DNA of 64,000 nt, taken from Aristolochia californica. Lineage: Eukaryota; Streptophyta; Magnoliopsida; Piperales; Aristolochiaceae. The notes below the pieces were generated by a model. It had not been told where the DNA came from. It saw only the letters and a program-made list of their open reading frames with translations, and searched no databases. The position numbers and the translations under genes are program-made. Positions 1-7,193 of this stretch are shown one piece after another (position 1 is the stretch's first letter; each line of letters starts with the position of its first letter). The stretch lies in the NCBI GenBank assembly GCA_029961685.1, contig JARWKL010000008.1, positions 30,567,619-30,631,618 on the forward strand. The letters are read 5' to 3'.

Positions 1-47
1 GGAGATTAATCTATCATCAATATCTCCTCTACAGCGGCAACAACTTC

Positions 48-165
48 TCAATCCTCAGAAAGAAGTCCAAGTGAAGTTGCACACAACTTCAGTTTCTCGA
101 TCATAAAAATTTTCATCAACATATCAGTTGGATTCTGATTCCCTCGGATCTTCTCAAGTGCTAAG
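48..165 (-). pseudogene. Copia RNase H / pol C-terminal fragment (relic)
   Basis: On the minus strand this stretch reads as the C-terminal tail of a Ty1/copia polyprotein. It has the family's usual Asn-Pro-(Ala/Thr)-Asp-Met-Leu motif (here NPTDML), then a Lys/Leu/Cys-containing helix, then a TGA stop at 50-48 that could be the natural end. It is the second half of an RNase H domain whose first half lies at 788-1353. The two halves are separated by the solo LTR at 166-787, and the frame is continuous across the insertion if the LTR and one target duplication are ignored. No function is expected, because the parent element has lost integrase and reverse transcriptase. Family recognition is from motif memory, not a database search. 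Confidence 0.75.
161..165. repeat. Target site duplication CTAAG (left copy)
   Basis: CTAAG immediately precedes the TG end of the solo LTR at 166. It matches the 5 bases directly after the LTR's other end, at 788-792. Confidence 0.85.
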
Positions 166-787
166 TGTTGAATTTAGGATCCCTTTACTGAAATCTCAAG
201 CAAGGTGAGAGAGGGAGAAAATAAAAGAAGGAGAAAGAGGGTTCTTGGGTAGAGAGGAGAGAAGAGAAAAAAAAGGAAAGAAAAGAGTTTAGGCAAGAGA
301 AGAAATCTTCACGAGAGAGAAGTTGAGAACTACTTCACTTTGATGATTTAAGTTCGAGTACAAGCACCTCTCTTTATATTAGAGGAAAGTAGTAGAGTCC
401 AAGTACAATTAAACTACCATTCTCCTAATTACATTCAAACTATAACACTTAAAGATAAGTTTATTATAATAAAATAACTCAACATAATTAGAAGACTAAT
501 ATAACTCAAACTAAAATTCTTCTATGAGGATGTGACCATAGGCTAAATATGCCAACTCATGGTTATCTTTGTGGGTTCCACTTGTTCTTCCAACTCATGT
601 GATAAGGATACCAACTCGTGGTATCTTTGTGGGTCCCACTTGATGCTCAAATATTTTAACTCATTCCAGCTCGTGCTTGTTATCTTCCAACTCATGCCAG
701 CTCGTGTGATGACTCCTCTTGGTATCTCATGTTCTTATGGTGGTTCCCACTAGCTCGTGCAACAATGGTGGGTCCCGCATTGTGACA
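166..787 (-). mobile_element. Solo LTR (622 bp) inserted in copia RNase H
   Basis: The segment is bounded by TG...CA ends (plus strand TGTTGAAT ... GTGACA) and flanked on both sides by the same 5 bases, CTAAG. That is the classic 5-bp target duplication of an LTR retrotransposon. No internal region is present, so it is a solo LTR left by LTR-LTR recombination. I place it on the minus strand because a TATAAAGAGAGG box reads leftward at 378-367, as in plant copia LTRs; LTR ends alone do not fix orientation. In that orientation a long pyrimidine-rich tract (plus-strand AG-rich, about 205-325) lies downstream of the TATA box. The U3 part carries a short internal duplication: the CCAACTC(A/G)TGG...GTGGG(T)CCCAC motif occurs near 551 and again near 611. 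Confidence 0.85.
373..378 (-). promoter_or_regulatory. TATA box of the solo LTR
   Basis: The minus strand reads TATAAA followed by GAGAGGTGCTTGTACTC. This resembles the TATA region of the plus-strand LTR at 5594-6034 (TATAAATAGAGCTTC...GTACTC). It lies about 207 bp from the LTR 3' end. Whether it is still active is unknown. Confidence 0.5.
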
Positions 788-792
788 CTAAG
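788..792. repeat. Target site duplication CTAAG (right copy)
   Basis: CTAAG directly follows the CA end of the solo LTR at 787 and matches 161-165. Removing the LTR and one copy restores an uninterrupted reading frame in the host RNase H relic, which supports this choice of boundary. Confidence 0.85.
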
Positions 793-1353
793 ACTTCATC
801 CTCTAGAGCCGATCTGATGAAGTGTAATGCACTGGCATGATAAACAAGATTCTTTGCTGAATGAATAGAACTTTGACTGTCACAATACAACACATTCTTC
901 CCATGTTTGAGATGAAATTTTTTCCAAAAAGATTGGAGCCATACCATCTCTTTGCTAGCTTCGGTCACGGTGACATATTTTGCCTCAATGGGAAAAGAGC
1001 AACTATCTTTTAAAACTTATAGACCCAACTAACTACTATACCATCCAATGTGTATACATATCTAGTAGTACACTTCCTGCCATCAATGTGTCCAACCATG
1101 TCAGCATCTACATAACCCTTTAATCCCATGTCTGACTTTCTAAAACATAAGGTTGAGTCTGTGTTGCATCACTTCACAACTATCTTTTAAAACTTATAGA
1201 CCCAACTAACTACTACACCATCCAATGTGTATACATATCTAGTAGTACACTTCCTGCCATCAATGTGTCCAACCATGTCAGCATCTACATAACCCTTTAA
1301 TCCCATGTCTGACTTTCTAAAACATAAGGTTGAGCCTGTGTTGCATCACTTCA
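793..1353 (-). pseudogene. Copia RNase H fragment with internal duplication (relic)
   Basis: The minus strand encodes the N-terminal and central part of a Ty1/copia RNase H. A GYVDAD motif appears twice (1294-1277 and 1117-1100), each followed by a degraded Arg-Lys-x-Thr-Thr-x-Tyr segment. Then come a TEASKEMVWL-like helix (around 968-935) and YCDSQS near 890-870, a hallmark of copia RNase H. The repeated GYVDAD results from the 177-bp tandem duplication at 1000-1353. Each duplicate ends with an in-frame TAA after a Val-Tyr-Lys-Phe stretch, so the frame is dead. The reading continues to about 793, where the solo LTR interrupts it, and resumes at 165. Upstream it joins directly to a protease stub, so about two thirds of pol is deleted. 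Confidence 0.8.
1000..1353. repeat. 177-bp tandem duplication inside RNase H relic
   Basis: Units 1000-1176 and 1177-1353 are direct copies. I see two mismatches: T/C in the CTACTA(T/C)ACC segment and T/C in GAG(T/C)CTG. 177 is 59 codons, so the duplication keeps the reading frame of the relic. The few mismatches suggest a fairly recent event, later than most of the decay of the element. Confidence 0.95.
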
Positions 1354-1379
1354 GGCTGACCTACGGATTTATAGTGGTT

Positions 1380-2080
1380 GACAATTCTCTTCATGGATTG
1401 TTAATTTTTCAATCTAACACCAAAGAATCAATAGGGCTATCAACCGACAAGAGTAAAGCATCTTAACTTCTTCAGTCATCGCATTTACAACATCACCTTT
1501 CTTTTCATCCTTCTTCGGTGCTCTGTAGATCTTCTTTATGTGACCAGACTTCCCACAATTCCGGAACTCGACATTCCTTCCAAATTTGGACTTGCTTCTT
1601 TCATTCTTTGACTTCTCTCTACCATTACCCTAGTTGGAATTCCTCTCGAAGTTCCTGCCCCTAGTATCAACACTTAGGGCAGAACTAGATGTCGACGATT
1701 CTCTAGAGTCTTTTCTACGAACTTCCTCCACAAGAATGGTATCCCGAATATCATTAAAAATCAATTTCCCGTTGCCTACAGAGATGTTGACTGCAGCCCT
1801 CATAGGCTCCCAACAATTTGACAGAGATGCCAAAAGAACTAAAGCACAAACCTCATAGTTAAATTTAATCTAAACCGACGTCAAATGATTGAAAATCATG
1901 CTAAACTCATTCAAATGTGATGCCACTAGTGTATTTTATGTCATCATTAAATTGAAGAGTTTTTTATGAGATATACCTTATTATTTGCAAACGACTTCTC
2001 ATACATGTCGAACAAAATCTTCATCATCCCTGTTGTAGTTTTCTTTGACACCACATTGTGAAAGAAGGGAAAAGAAACCA
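1380..2080 (-). pseudogene. Copia gag and protease-start relic
   Basis: The minus strand reads as a copia Gag. A MYEKSFANNKVYL-like stretch lies near 2015-1975, followed by a HLNEF segment and then an ASLSNCWEPMRAAV-like stretch and an ILVEEVRRKDS-like segment (1833-1690), typical of the UBN2-type Gag of Tnt1/copia elements. After an in-frame TAG at 1632-1630 the same frame carries a CCHC zinc knuckle at about 1566-1525. Its first Cys is replaced by Phe and its last Cys by Tyr; the second Cys and the His remain. A frameshift then leads into the usual start of the protease region (DSPIDSLVLD), where a stop occurs at the position of the catalytic Asp-Ser-Gly. The N-terminus of Gag is missing. 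Several stops and at least two frameshifts make it non-functional. Confidence 0.75.
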
Positions 2081-2365
2081 TGGAAAAAACACAATAAGAT
2101 TTATACAAGTTTACCTCAAGCTAAGACTACATCATGTCTTCCGCCGCTGTAGTAATCCACTATGAAGAAATAATTTACAAGAGAAATCGCACACTTACAG
2201 GTGTTTCTCTCTAACCGCTTGGGCTGCAACTCAAGATGCTCCTCGGATCAAGCATTCCCTTTCTTGATTCCATACTCTAGAATGCCAATTCTTCTCTCTT
2301 AAAGGTACTAGAGAACCTCTATTAAAAAAACTAAAATATAAAAGAGTAAAATAAAACTTACAACA
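2081..2365 (-). mobile_element. Possible LTR remnant upstream of the gag relic
   Basis: Read on the minus strand, this segment resembles the R/U5 end of a plant copia LTR: a stretch with GAGCATCTTGAGTTGCAG, then AGTGGATTACTACAGCGGCGG, and then a TTGTATAAATCTTATTGTG stretch running toward gag. It sits where the 5' LTR of the gag-RNase H relic should be. A minus-strand TGTTG at 2365 could be the LTR start. There is no clear primer binding site between it and gag, so a deletion probably fused the LTR end to gag. This is inference from general resemblance only. Confidence 0.3.
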
Positions 2366-2837
2366 TTTTGTTGGAGAGATACCCTCTCCTATGCAATCTA
2401 AACTTCCAAATCTTCAAAAATGAGAGATTATGTAGAGGACCTTGAGATAGCTAGGAATGTTGAGTGATTTGAAAGAGAATGAAGTTATTTTGAGATAAAA
2501 CTACTTTTTTTCTCTCAAGAAGGTTTATTGATAGTTTCAATTAAAAAAGCCTTGGAATGCTTTGAATAGCCAAGAAATACTCAGCTAATCCTCCCCAACA
2601 AGGAGGGAGAGGTAGGAGGGTTGGTTATCTATTTACGTAACTAGAGTTTTTGAGATTTTTAATTTTTACTTTTACTCTAGGTCTTCAAGTTTTCAAGCTT
2701 ATTTTGTGTAAGTTCTTCTTCCAAGCTACAATCTTCAACGATTTTTGGTTTTGGGTCTTAACTTGGAAACTTGATTGATATTTCTTTTGTTTTTAGATTT
2801 TGTCGTAGACCACATAGTACTTGTGTAGGAAGGCATG
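2366..2837. other. No recognisable feature
   Basis: About 470 bp of AT-rich sequence with stops in all frames. I see no gene, RNA or clear repeat here. It may be U3 or flanking sequence of the LTR remnant to its left. Confidence 0.5.
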
Positions 2838-3475
2838 TGTCTAAAATACAATGATAACTTTGTTAGTAGAATACTTTCAAACTACCCATTTTATTATCAT
2901 AAAGTAATAGAGGCCAACATGATTTTACCATTGGTGTAGCTCCTCAATCATAAATGTTCATAGAGGAATTACTTTTTCTATTTCCCTTTTGAGTCAAATC
3001 TGGTCATTTTTCATCCATCTATTAGTCTAAAGCTTCATCCTTAATTGGAATTATGAATTGCTACAATGTGTGCCTCCTTCCATTTAAAATATAAGTACTG
3101 CTATCTTTTTATTCACACCATTAATTCTTCAAACTATTTCAATTTTTTCTTTAAAATGTCTAAAATACATTAATAACTCTATTAGTAGCACACTTTTTAG
3201 CTACCCATTTTATTATCATAAAATAATGGAGGCCAACATGATTTTACCATTGGTGTAACTACTCATCATAAATGTTCATAGAGGAATTACTTTTTATTTC
3301 CCTTTTGAGTCAAATCTGGTCATTTTTCATACATCTATTAGTCTAAAGCTTCATCCTTTATTGGAATTATGAAGTGCTACATTGTGTGCCTCCTTCCATT
3401 TGAAATATAAGCACTGCTATCTTTTTATTCACACCCTAAATTCCTCAAACTGCTTCAATTTTTTTTTCTAAAATG
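2838..3475. repeat. 319-bp tandem duplication of an unknown repeat
   Basis: Unit 1 (2838-3156) and unit 2 (3157-3475) align over their full length with scattered substitutions and small indels. Both begin TGTCTAAAATACA and share GGCCAACATGATTTTACC, the segment CTTTTGAGTCAAATCTGGTC, and TGTGTGCCTCCTTCCATTT. They are clearly more diverged than the 177-bp duplication, so this event is older. I do not recognise the family. A third, more distant copy of its right part lies at about 5230-5593. Confidence 0.9.
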
Positions 3476-3700
3476 ACTTAAGAGTAATGCCTATAGACCC
3501 ATTACTTGCAAAAAAAAAAGGAGTGCACCCAACATATCTTAAATCTATTATTTTAGTTTTTCAAGTATAAATTTTAACCTACCCTTAAAAAGTGAGTAGA
3601 CTCTTTCCATTGCCCTAAACGGATTGAACCGCCTTTAAATTTAAATGGATATTTCAGATAGGAGTTGGAGTTTGATCATTAGGCTAGGGTGTTTTTTCTG
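3476..3700. repeat. Right part of the dispersed repeat (paralogue of about 5395-5593)
   Basis: Landmarks shared in the same order with 5395-5593 are: ACCCATTACTTGCAAA versus ACCCACTACTTGCAAA, TGCACCCAACATAT, ACCCTTAAAA.GTGA.TAGA, ATTGCCCTAAA, and a final GGAGTT(G)GAGTTT..TCATT. The two copies are recognisably related but quite diverged. No coding capacity is evident. Confidence 0.7.
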
Positions 3701-4046
3701 TTCTCACCATTATTTTGTGGAAGCTAGGGTTTCTTGGAAAATAAAAAAGAGATTCCTAGCTTGAGGAGTGTCGAATAAGAAGTGTAAGTATGAGGTAATA
3801 GGCAACAACAAATTCTACAAGTGGTAATCAAATTTTGTGCAACCAGAATATCTTAGGGGGACAACAAGATGAGATTAAAACAAGATATAGACAAGAACAA
3901 GATGAATCAAGACAATTAGAACTTCTTTTGGAATCATAATTTCTTGTTCAATCTACACAAGATCAAAAATTTCTTTTTCAGCACATAAATTTTATGACAA
4001 AGATTGTTTGCTTATTGAAGTTACAAAGTATAGCTTGGGGGGATGG
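3701..4046 (+). mobile_element. Probable 3' internal tail of an LTR element, ending in a polypurine tract
   Basis: The stretch holds no intact open frame. It is A-rich, with repeated ACAAGAT-like words around 3860-3905, and ends at 4031-4046 in TAGCTTGGGGGGATGG directly before the TG of the LTR at 4047. An AGCTTG(A/G)GGGGGA-type tract directly before TGTTG is the usual polypurine tract and 3' LTR junction of plant copia elements. I therefore read it as the non-coding end of an element whose left part is lost or unrecognisable. If so, the LTR at 4047 served as a 3' LTR here. Confidence 0.45.
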
Positions 4047-4461
4047 TGTTGAAGAATTTTATAATAAAAGAATCTAAGTTGTGTCTCAAGCAAAGGAGGT
4101 TTAATAATTAAAGAAAAGTCAAAGAAGAAGAAGAAAAGAAGACCCTAAATGGAGCATGTATGTAGGGTGGGGGGGGGGGGGGGGGGGGGGGGGGGAAGAT
4201 TTCTTTTCTTTATTATAAATTATCGTGATTAGGTTTAGTGAGATATTATTGGGTGTAATTTGGAAGTTTGGGAAAGTTTATTTTTAGCACGAGTCATTGT
4301 ATCATTTTTTAAAAACCATGTAAGGGATCAAAGGATGCACCATTCTCAAATTTTCCTCTTCATATCAATACACATGCTCCTCCTTGGTTCCCTCTTGTGT
4401 CTCCTCTCTTTCTTACTTTTTCTCATGTCTCTCTTCCATACTTCTTCTTTGTAAGTTAACA
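4047..4461 (+). mobile_element. LTR (415 bp) of a copia-type element
   Basis: The LTR begins TGTTGAAG and ends GTTAACA, giving TGTT...AACA inverted ends. A primer binding site follows at once at 4462 and a polypurine tract precedes it at 4031-4046. It contains a run of 27 G (4169-4195), a possible TATA box at 4214-4220 (TATAAAT) and a pyrimidine-rich 3' part (about 4375-4450). It is not obviously similar to the LTR at 5594-6034, although the leaders downstream of the two LTRs are related. Having both a polypurine tract upstream and a primer binding site downstream is odd for a single LTR; see findings. Confidence 0.7.
4169..4195 (+). repeat. Poly-G run, 27 G
   Basis: Uninterrupted G27 preceded by GTAGGGT, inside the LTR at 4047-4461. 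Such a run can fold into G-quadruplexes, and its length is hard to sequence, so the exact count is uncertain. Confidence 0.9.
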
Positions 4462-4475
4462 TGGTATCAAAGTGG
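4462..4475 (+). promoter_or_regulatory. Primer binding site (initiator tRNA-Met type)
   Basis: TGGTATCAAAGTGG starts directly after the LTR terminal CA. It matches the usual plant copia primer binding site TGGTATCAGAGC, complementary to the 3' end of initiator tRNA-Met, with a G to A change at position 9. Confidence 0.7.
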
Positions 4476-5229
4476 CAAGGTTTTGAGATGGAGAAGCAAA
4501 AGCGGATAGAGTCTTCCTTTTTACCTAGCACCCATTTTTGTCTTTGGAGTTTACATTATCATAAACAATATTTAATTTTTAAAATTAAAAATTTATGGAA
4601 GTATATTTTAGTCTAGTTTTCAACTCAAAAAGGATTTTGTCAATCGGAGTTTTCTACAAAGAGAAATCAATATCTGAAGTAGCAAATAAAATTTGATGTA
4701 AAAAAAGGTATGTGAGTCTATTTTCTAATCCAACAAACTGTTTCTCATTTGGATGCTTCCAAAGAGAGATATCAACATTGGAAAAATCGAAGGTCATGCT
4801 GGTAGCTTGTTGCATGTGGAACTCCGAATTTTATGCCAATTTTTTCCTTTTTGAGATGATAATATTAGTTTGACTAAGTTTTCTAGTTGTTTTCAAATTT
4901 TAATTAAGTGTTTCCCAACTTGAGCATCATTCCGTAAGAGTTTCTATTTTTGTATCTCACATAACACGAGTTTCCCATTCTTCTACTTACATGAGTTTAA
5001 TTTGCTTTCTTAATAAAGTCTGAAATTTATATATTATAAAATATTTTCTCCTCAATTTAAACTCAAAATATATTTTTCTTAAACCTCCCTTATTCTAGAA
5101 TTTCTTTGTTGAAAAGGTTTTTCCTGATTGGCAAGTTGTTTTGAAAAGAAATTATCTTAAATGAGAATTCTATTTTAGATAGTTTCTATTATTATGTTCT
5201 AACTAAAAAAAATTATTTATTGGTTTTTT
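4476..5229 (+). mobile_element. Leader / internal remnant of the 4047 element
   Basis: No gene is visible. The part 4610-4860 carries two diverged copies of a motif (CTACAAAGAGAAATCAATAT near 4655 and CAAAGAGAGATATCAACATT near 4757, the second followed by GAAGGTCATGCTGG). The same motif recurs in the leader of the 5594 element (6250-6930). Both leaders also share TCCGAATTT(T)ATGCC. From about 4870 to 5229 I see only AT-rich sequence and no recognisable coding segment, so the body of the element is absent. Confidence 0.5.
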
Positions 5230-5593
5230 TTATCTCCCTTTAGTGTTAAACTTGGTTTTTTTTCATCCCATCTATTGGTCTAAAAGTGACTCCTTTTTAT
5301 TTAGAACTATGAAGAGCAATGCTAGTATGAGAGCTTCAATCTATTCCTCAAAGTAATTTATTTAATTTATTTTTAATTAAAATCACTTTAGATTAAAGCC
5401 TTCAAACCCACTACTTGCAAAGAACAGATTTGCACCCAACATATAACTTTCAATTATTTTAATTTTTACCCAAGTGGTATTTTTGAGACACCCTTAAAAG
5501 TGAATAGATTCTTTTTATTGCCCTAAAATAAGACAGGCTGCCTTAAATTTGAACAATCATTTTAGATTGGAGTTAGAGTTTTGTCATTGGTCT
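5230..5593. repeat. Third copy of the dispersed repeat, interrupted by an LTR
   Basis: This segment is a diverged paralogue of about 3293-3690: CATC(C)CATCTATTGGTCTAAA, CCCACTACTTGCAAAGA, TTGCACCCAACATATA, ACCCTTAAAAGTGAATAGA and ATTGCCCTAAAATAAGA appear in the same order. The similarity stops exactly at 5593, where the LTR at 5594 begins, so the LTR appears to have inserted into this repeat copy. Confidence 0.65.
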
Positions 5594-5611
5594 TGTTGGA
5601 AGATAAGATCA

Positions 5612-5697
5612 AGCCCAAATGACCAAGGAAGGCCCACATATGTAAGATTATTATAAGATGGGCCACATGACCAAGGAAGGCCCACAAGATGGGCCCA
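5612..5697. promoter_or_regulatory. Cluster of TGGGCY (site II / TCP-type) words in LTR U3
   Basis: AGCCCA at 5612, GGCCCA at 5631, TGGGCC at 5659, GGCCCA at 5679, and TGGGCCCA at 5690-5697 lie within 86 bp. Two of them sit in a 20-bp exact direct repeat spaced 48 bp apart. TGGGCY words are known plant site II elements bound by TCP factors. Whether they act as such here is inference. Confidence 0.45.
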
Positions 5698-5954
5698 AGC
5701 TCATAAGAAGAAGGACACAAAATGATTACCAAGAGCTGGCATCCTTATCACATCAGTTGGAAAATCAAGAATGACTCACAAAAGTATCTTTATCTTAGGG
5801 TCACGACCAAGAAGAGTTTTAGTTTAAGTTATATTTTTATTTTATCAATATTGAGTTACCTAATTATGTTAGGACTTACCTTAAGTGTTAGAGTTTGGGT
5901 GTAATTGGGACAAGGGTAGTTTTATTGTAATTGGACTCTACTACCTTCTTCTAT

Positions 5955-5962
5955 TATAAATA
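5955..5962 (+). promoter_or_regulatory. TATA box of the 5594 LTR
   Basis: TATAAATA followed by GAGCTTCATGTACTC, placed as expected for the LTR promoter between the U3 motif cluster and the LTR end. Confidence 0.65.
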
Positions 5963-6034
5963 GAGCTTCATGTACTCTTATTACAACAATTTATTGATGT
6001 CAATGAAGTATTTCACTTTTCCATAAATTCAACA

Positions 6035-6046
6035 TGGTATCAGAGT
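6035..6046 (+). promoter_or_regulatory. Primer binding site (initiator tRNA-Met type)
   Basis: TGGTATCAGAGT directly abuts the LTR terminal CA at 6034. It matches the standard copia primer binding site for initiator tRNA-Met. Confidence 0.85.
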
Positions 6047-6052
6047 AGGTTT

Positions 6053-6077
6053 TGTGAGTTGACTTAGTCAACTCACA
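6053..6077 (+). promoter_or_regulatory. Perfect hairpin just after the primer binding site
   Basis: The arms at 6053-6063 and 6067-6077 are exact reverse complements over 11 bp (TGTGAGTTGAC and GTCAACTCACA), with a 3-nt TTA loop. The hairpin starts 7 nt after the primer binding site in the transcribed leader. Stem-loops here in retroelement RNAs often serve dimerisation, packaging or primer control; that role is inferred. Confidence 0.6.
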
Positions 6078-6179
6078 GAGGTAATGTGATCCTTTTCTCT
6101 AAACCCTAAACCCTAGGTCTTGGTTCGTAGTTATGTTTTTTTAGTCCCTACTCCTGTAGTTTTCGTTGCGATTTTTACC

Positions 6180-6940
6180 TTTATACGTAGTTTTTAATAT
6201 TACAAGTTATATATTTACAGAAATATATTTGAGTCTAATTTCCAAATAAGAACAATTTGTTCCAATCGAAGTTATCTACAGAGAGATATCGATATTTGAA
6301 TGAGCGAAGGTCAGATTGCAAAAAGGTTCGAGCAACAGCAGCAATCTTCTGATTTTGAGGTAATTTTTGCTATCAAGAACTAGACTTTATATGGAGAAAT
6401 ATATATCAAACTAGATATATGTAAGTCAATTATTTTACCTATTCAAACCAATTTTTTATCTGAGTTATGTACAAAGAGAAATCGATATTTGAAGCAGCAA
6501 AGGTCAAATTGAAAAAAAGGTTCGAGAGACAGCGGAAAGCCTCAACTTCTGAAGTATTTTAAGCTATCAAGAAAGAGACTTTATATGGATAATTATATAT
6601 CAAGATAAATTTATGTAAGTCTATTTTCTGACCTATTCAACCAATTCTCGATATGATATTTTTATAAGGAGATATTGGTCTTGGAAGAGTCAATGGTTGT
6701 TATGGAAAAACAGGAGAAACTGAACTTAGTTCGGCCAAATGATGGAGACCGAAACCTATCAGATTATTTATCTTATGATAATTATATTTTATGAAGAGAT
6801 GTTATAATTGGATGAAATTTATTTAATTCTACTTTCATAAGGAAAAATTTCATCTCAATCTGATCTATATTGAGAGATATATTCGAATTGGAAGAATCAA
6901 AGGTCATGCTGGTATTCTGTTGTATTGAAAAATCCGAATT
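6180..6940 (+). repeat. Diverged leader repeats (about 194 bp period) of the 5594 element
   Basis: A module recurs with strong divergence. Its core is GA(G/A)A(T/A)ATCGATATTTGAA.(C/G)AGC(A/G)AAGGTCA, followed by AAAAAGGTTCGAG and GCTATCAAGAA. Cores lie near 6281 and 6474. Weaker versions lie near 6668 (GGAGATATTGGTCTTGGAAGAGTCAA) and 6872 (GAGAGATATATTCGAATTGGAAGAATC). The first two are 193-194 bp apart. Related cores occur near 4655 and 4757 after the other LTR. There is no long open frame, so this looks like untranslated leader built by repeated duplication. Confidence 0.6.
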
Positions 6941-7093
6941 TATGCCGATTGTTTTGTATCACTGTTTGAGTTGATATATCAGGAAAATATCTCACTTCTC
7001 CCTGGTTTGAGGGTTTATTTACAAATCTCTATTATTTGGGATTATTGTTACTTCTATGATATTTGGTTCAAGCTGGGATCACTGCCATTACCT
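6941..7093 (+). mobile_element. Leader continuation up to the gap
   Basis: This sequence contains no recognisable domain; an open frame at 6971 runs into the gap and cannot be assessed. There is no similarity to the satellite monomer right up to position 7093, so the array boundary lies inside the gap or exactly at its right edge. Confidence 0.4.
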
Positions 7094-7193
7094 NNNNNNN
7101 NNNNNNNNNNNNNNNNNNNNNNNNNNNNNNNNNNNNNNNNNNNNNNNNNNNNNNNNNNNNNNNNNNNNNNNNNNNNNNNNNNNNNNNNNNNNN
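7094..7193. other. Assembly gap (100 N)
   Basis: Exactly 100 N, the conventional placeholder for a gap of unknown size. It separates the retrotransposon region from the satellite array, so the true distance and junction are unknown. Confidence 0.95.

Larger units (their letters stand above)
5594..6034 (+). mobile_element. 5' LTR (441 bp) of a copia-type element
   Basis: The LTR starts TGTTGGAAGATAAG and ends AAATTCAACA, with a primer binding site directly after it and no polypurine tract before it, so it is a 5' LTR. A TATAAATA box lies at 5955-5962, about 70 bp before the LTR end. The U3 part has a perfect 20-bp direct repeat (5619-5638 and 5667-5686) and a cluster of GGCCCA/TGGGCC words (5612-5697). 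An open frame of 60 codons at 5722-5904 lies wholly inside the LTR and has no recognisable domain; I treat it as chance. The downstream body is cut by the assembly gap, so no matching 3' LTR or target duplication can be seen. Confidence 0.8.

Noticed and set aside
1634..1858. Plus-strand open frame of 74 codons
   Set aside because: It is the antisense shadow of the copia gag relic on the minus strand.
4260..4531. Two overlapping open frames of about 60 codons on opposite strands
   Set aside because: They come from the pyrimidine-rich end of the LTR at 4047-4461 and its flank. Low complexity explains the Leu/Phe/Ser and Lys/Arg-rich translations.
5722..5904. Open frame of 60 codons on the plus strand
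   Set aside because: It lies wholly inside the LTR at 5594-6034 and shows no recognisable domain.
6099..6116. Telomere-like CTAAACCCTAAACCCTAG
   Set aside because: Only about two and a half units, inside a retroelement leader. Short AAACCCTA words are common in plant promoters and leaders, so this is not evidence of a telomere or telomere fusion.
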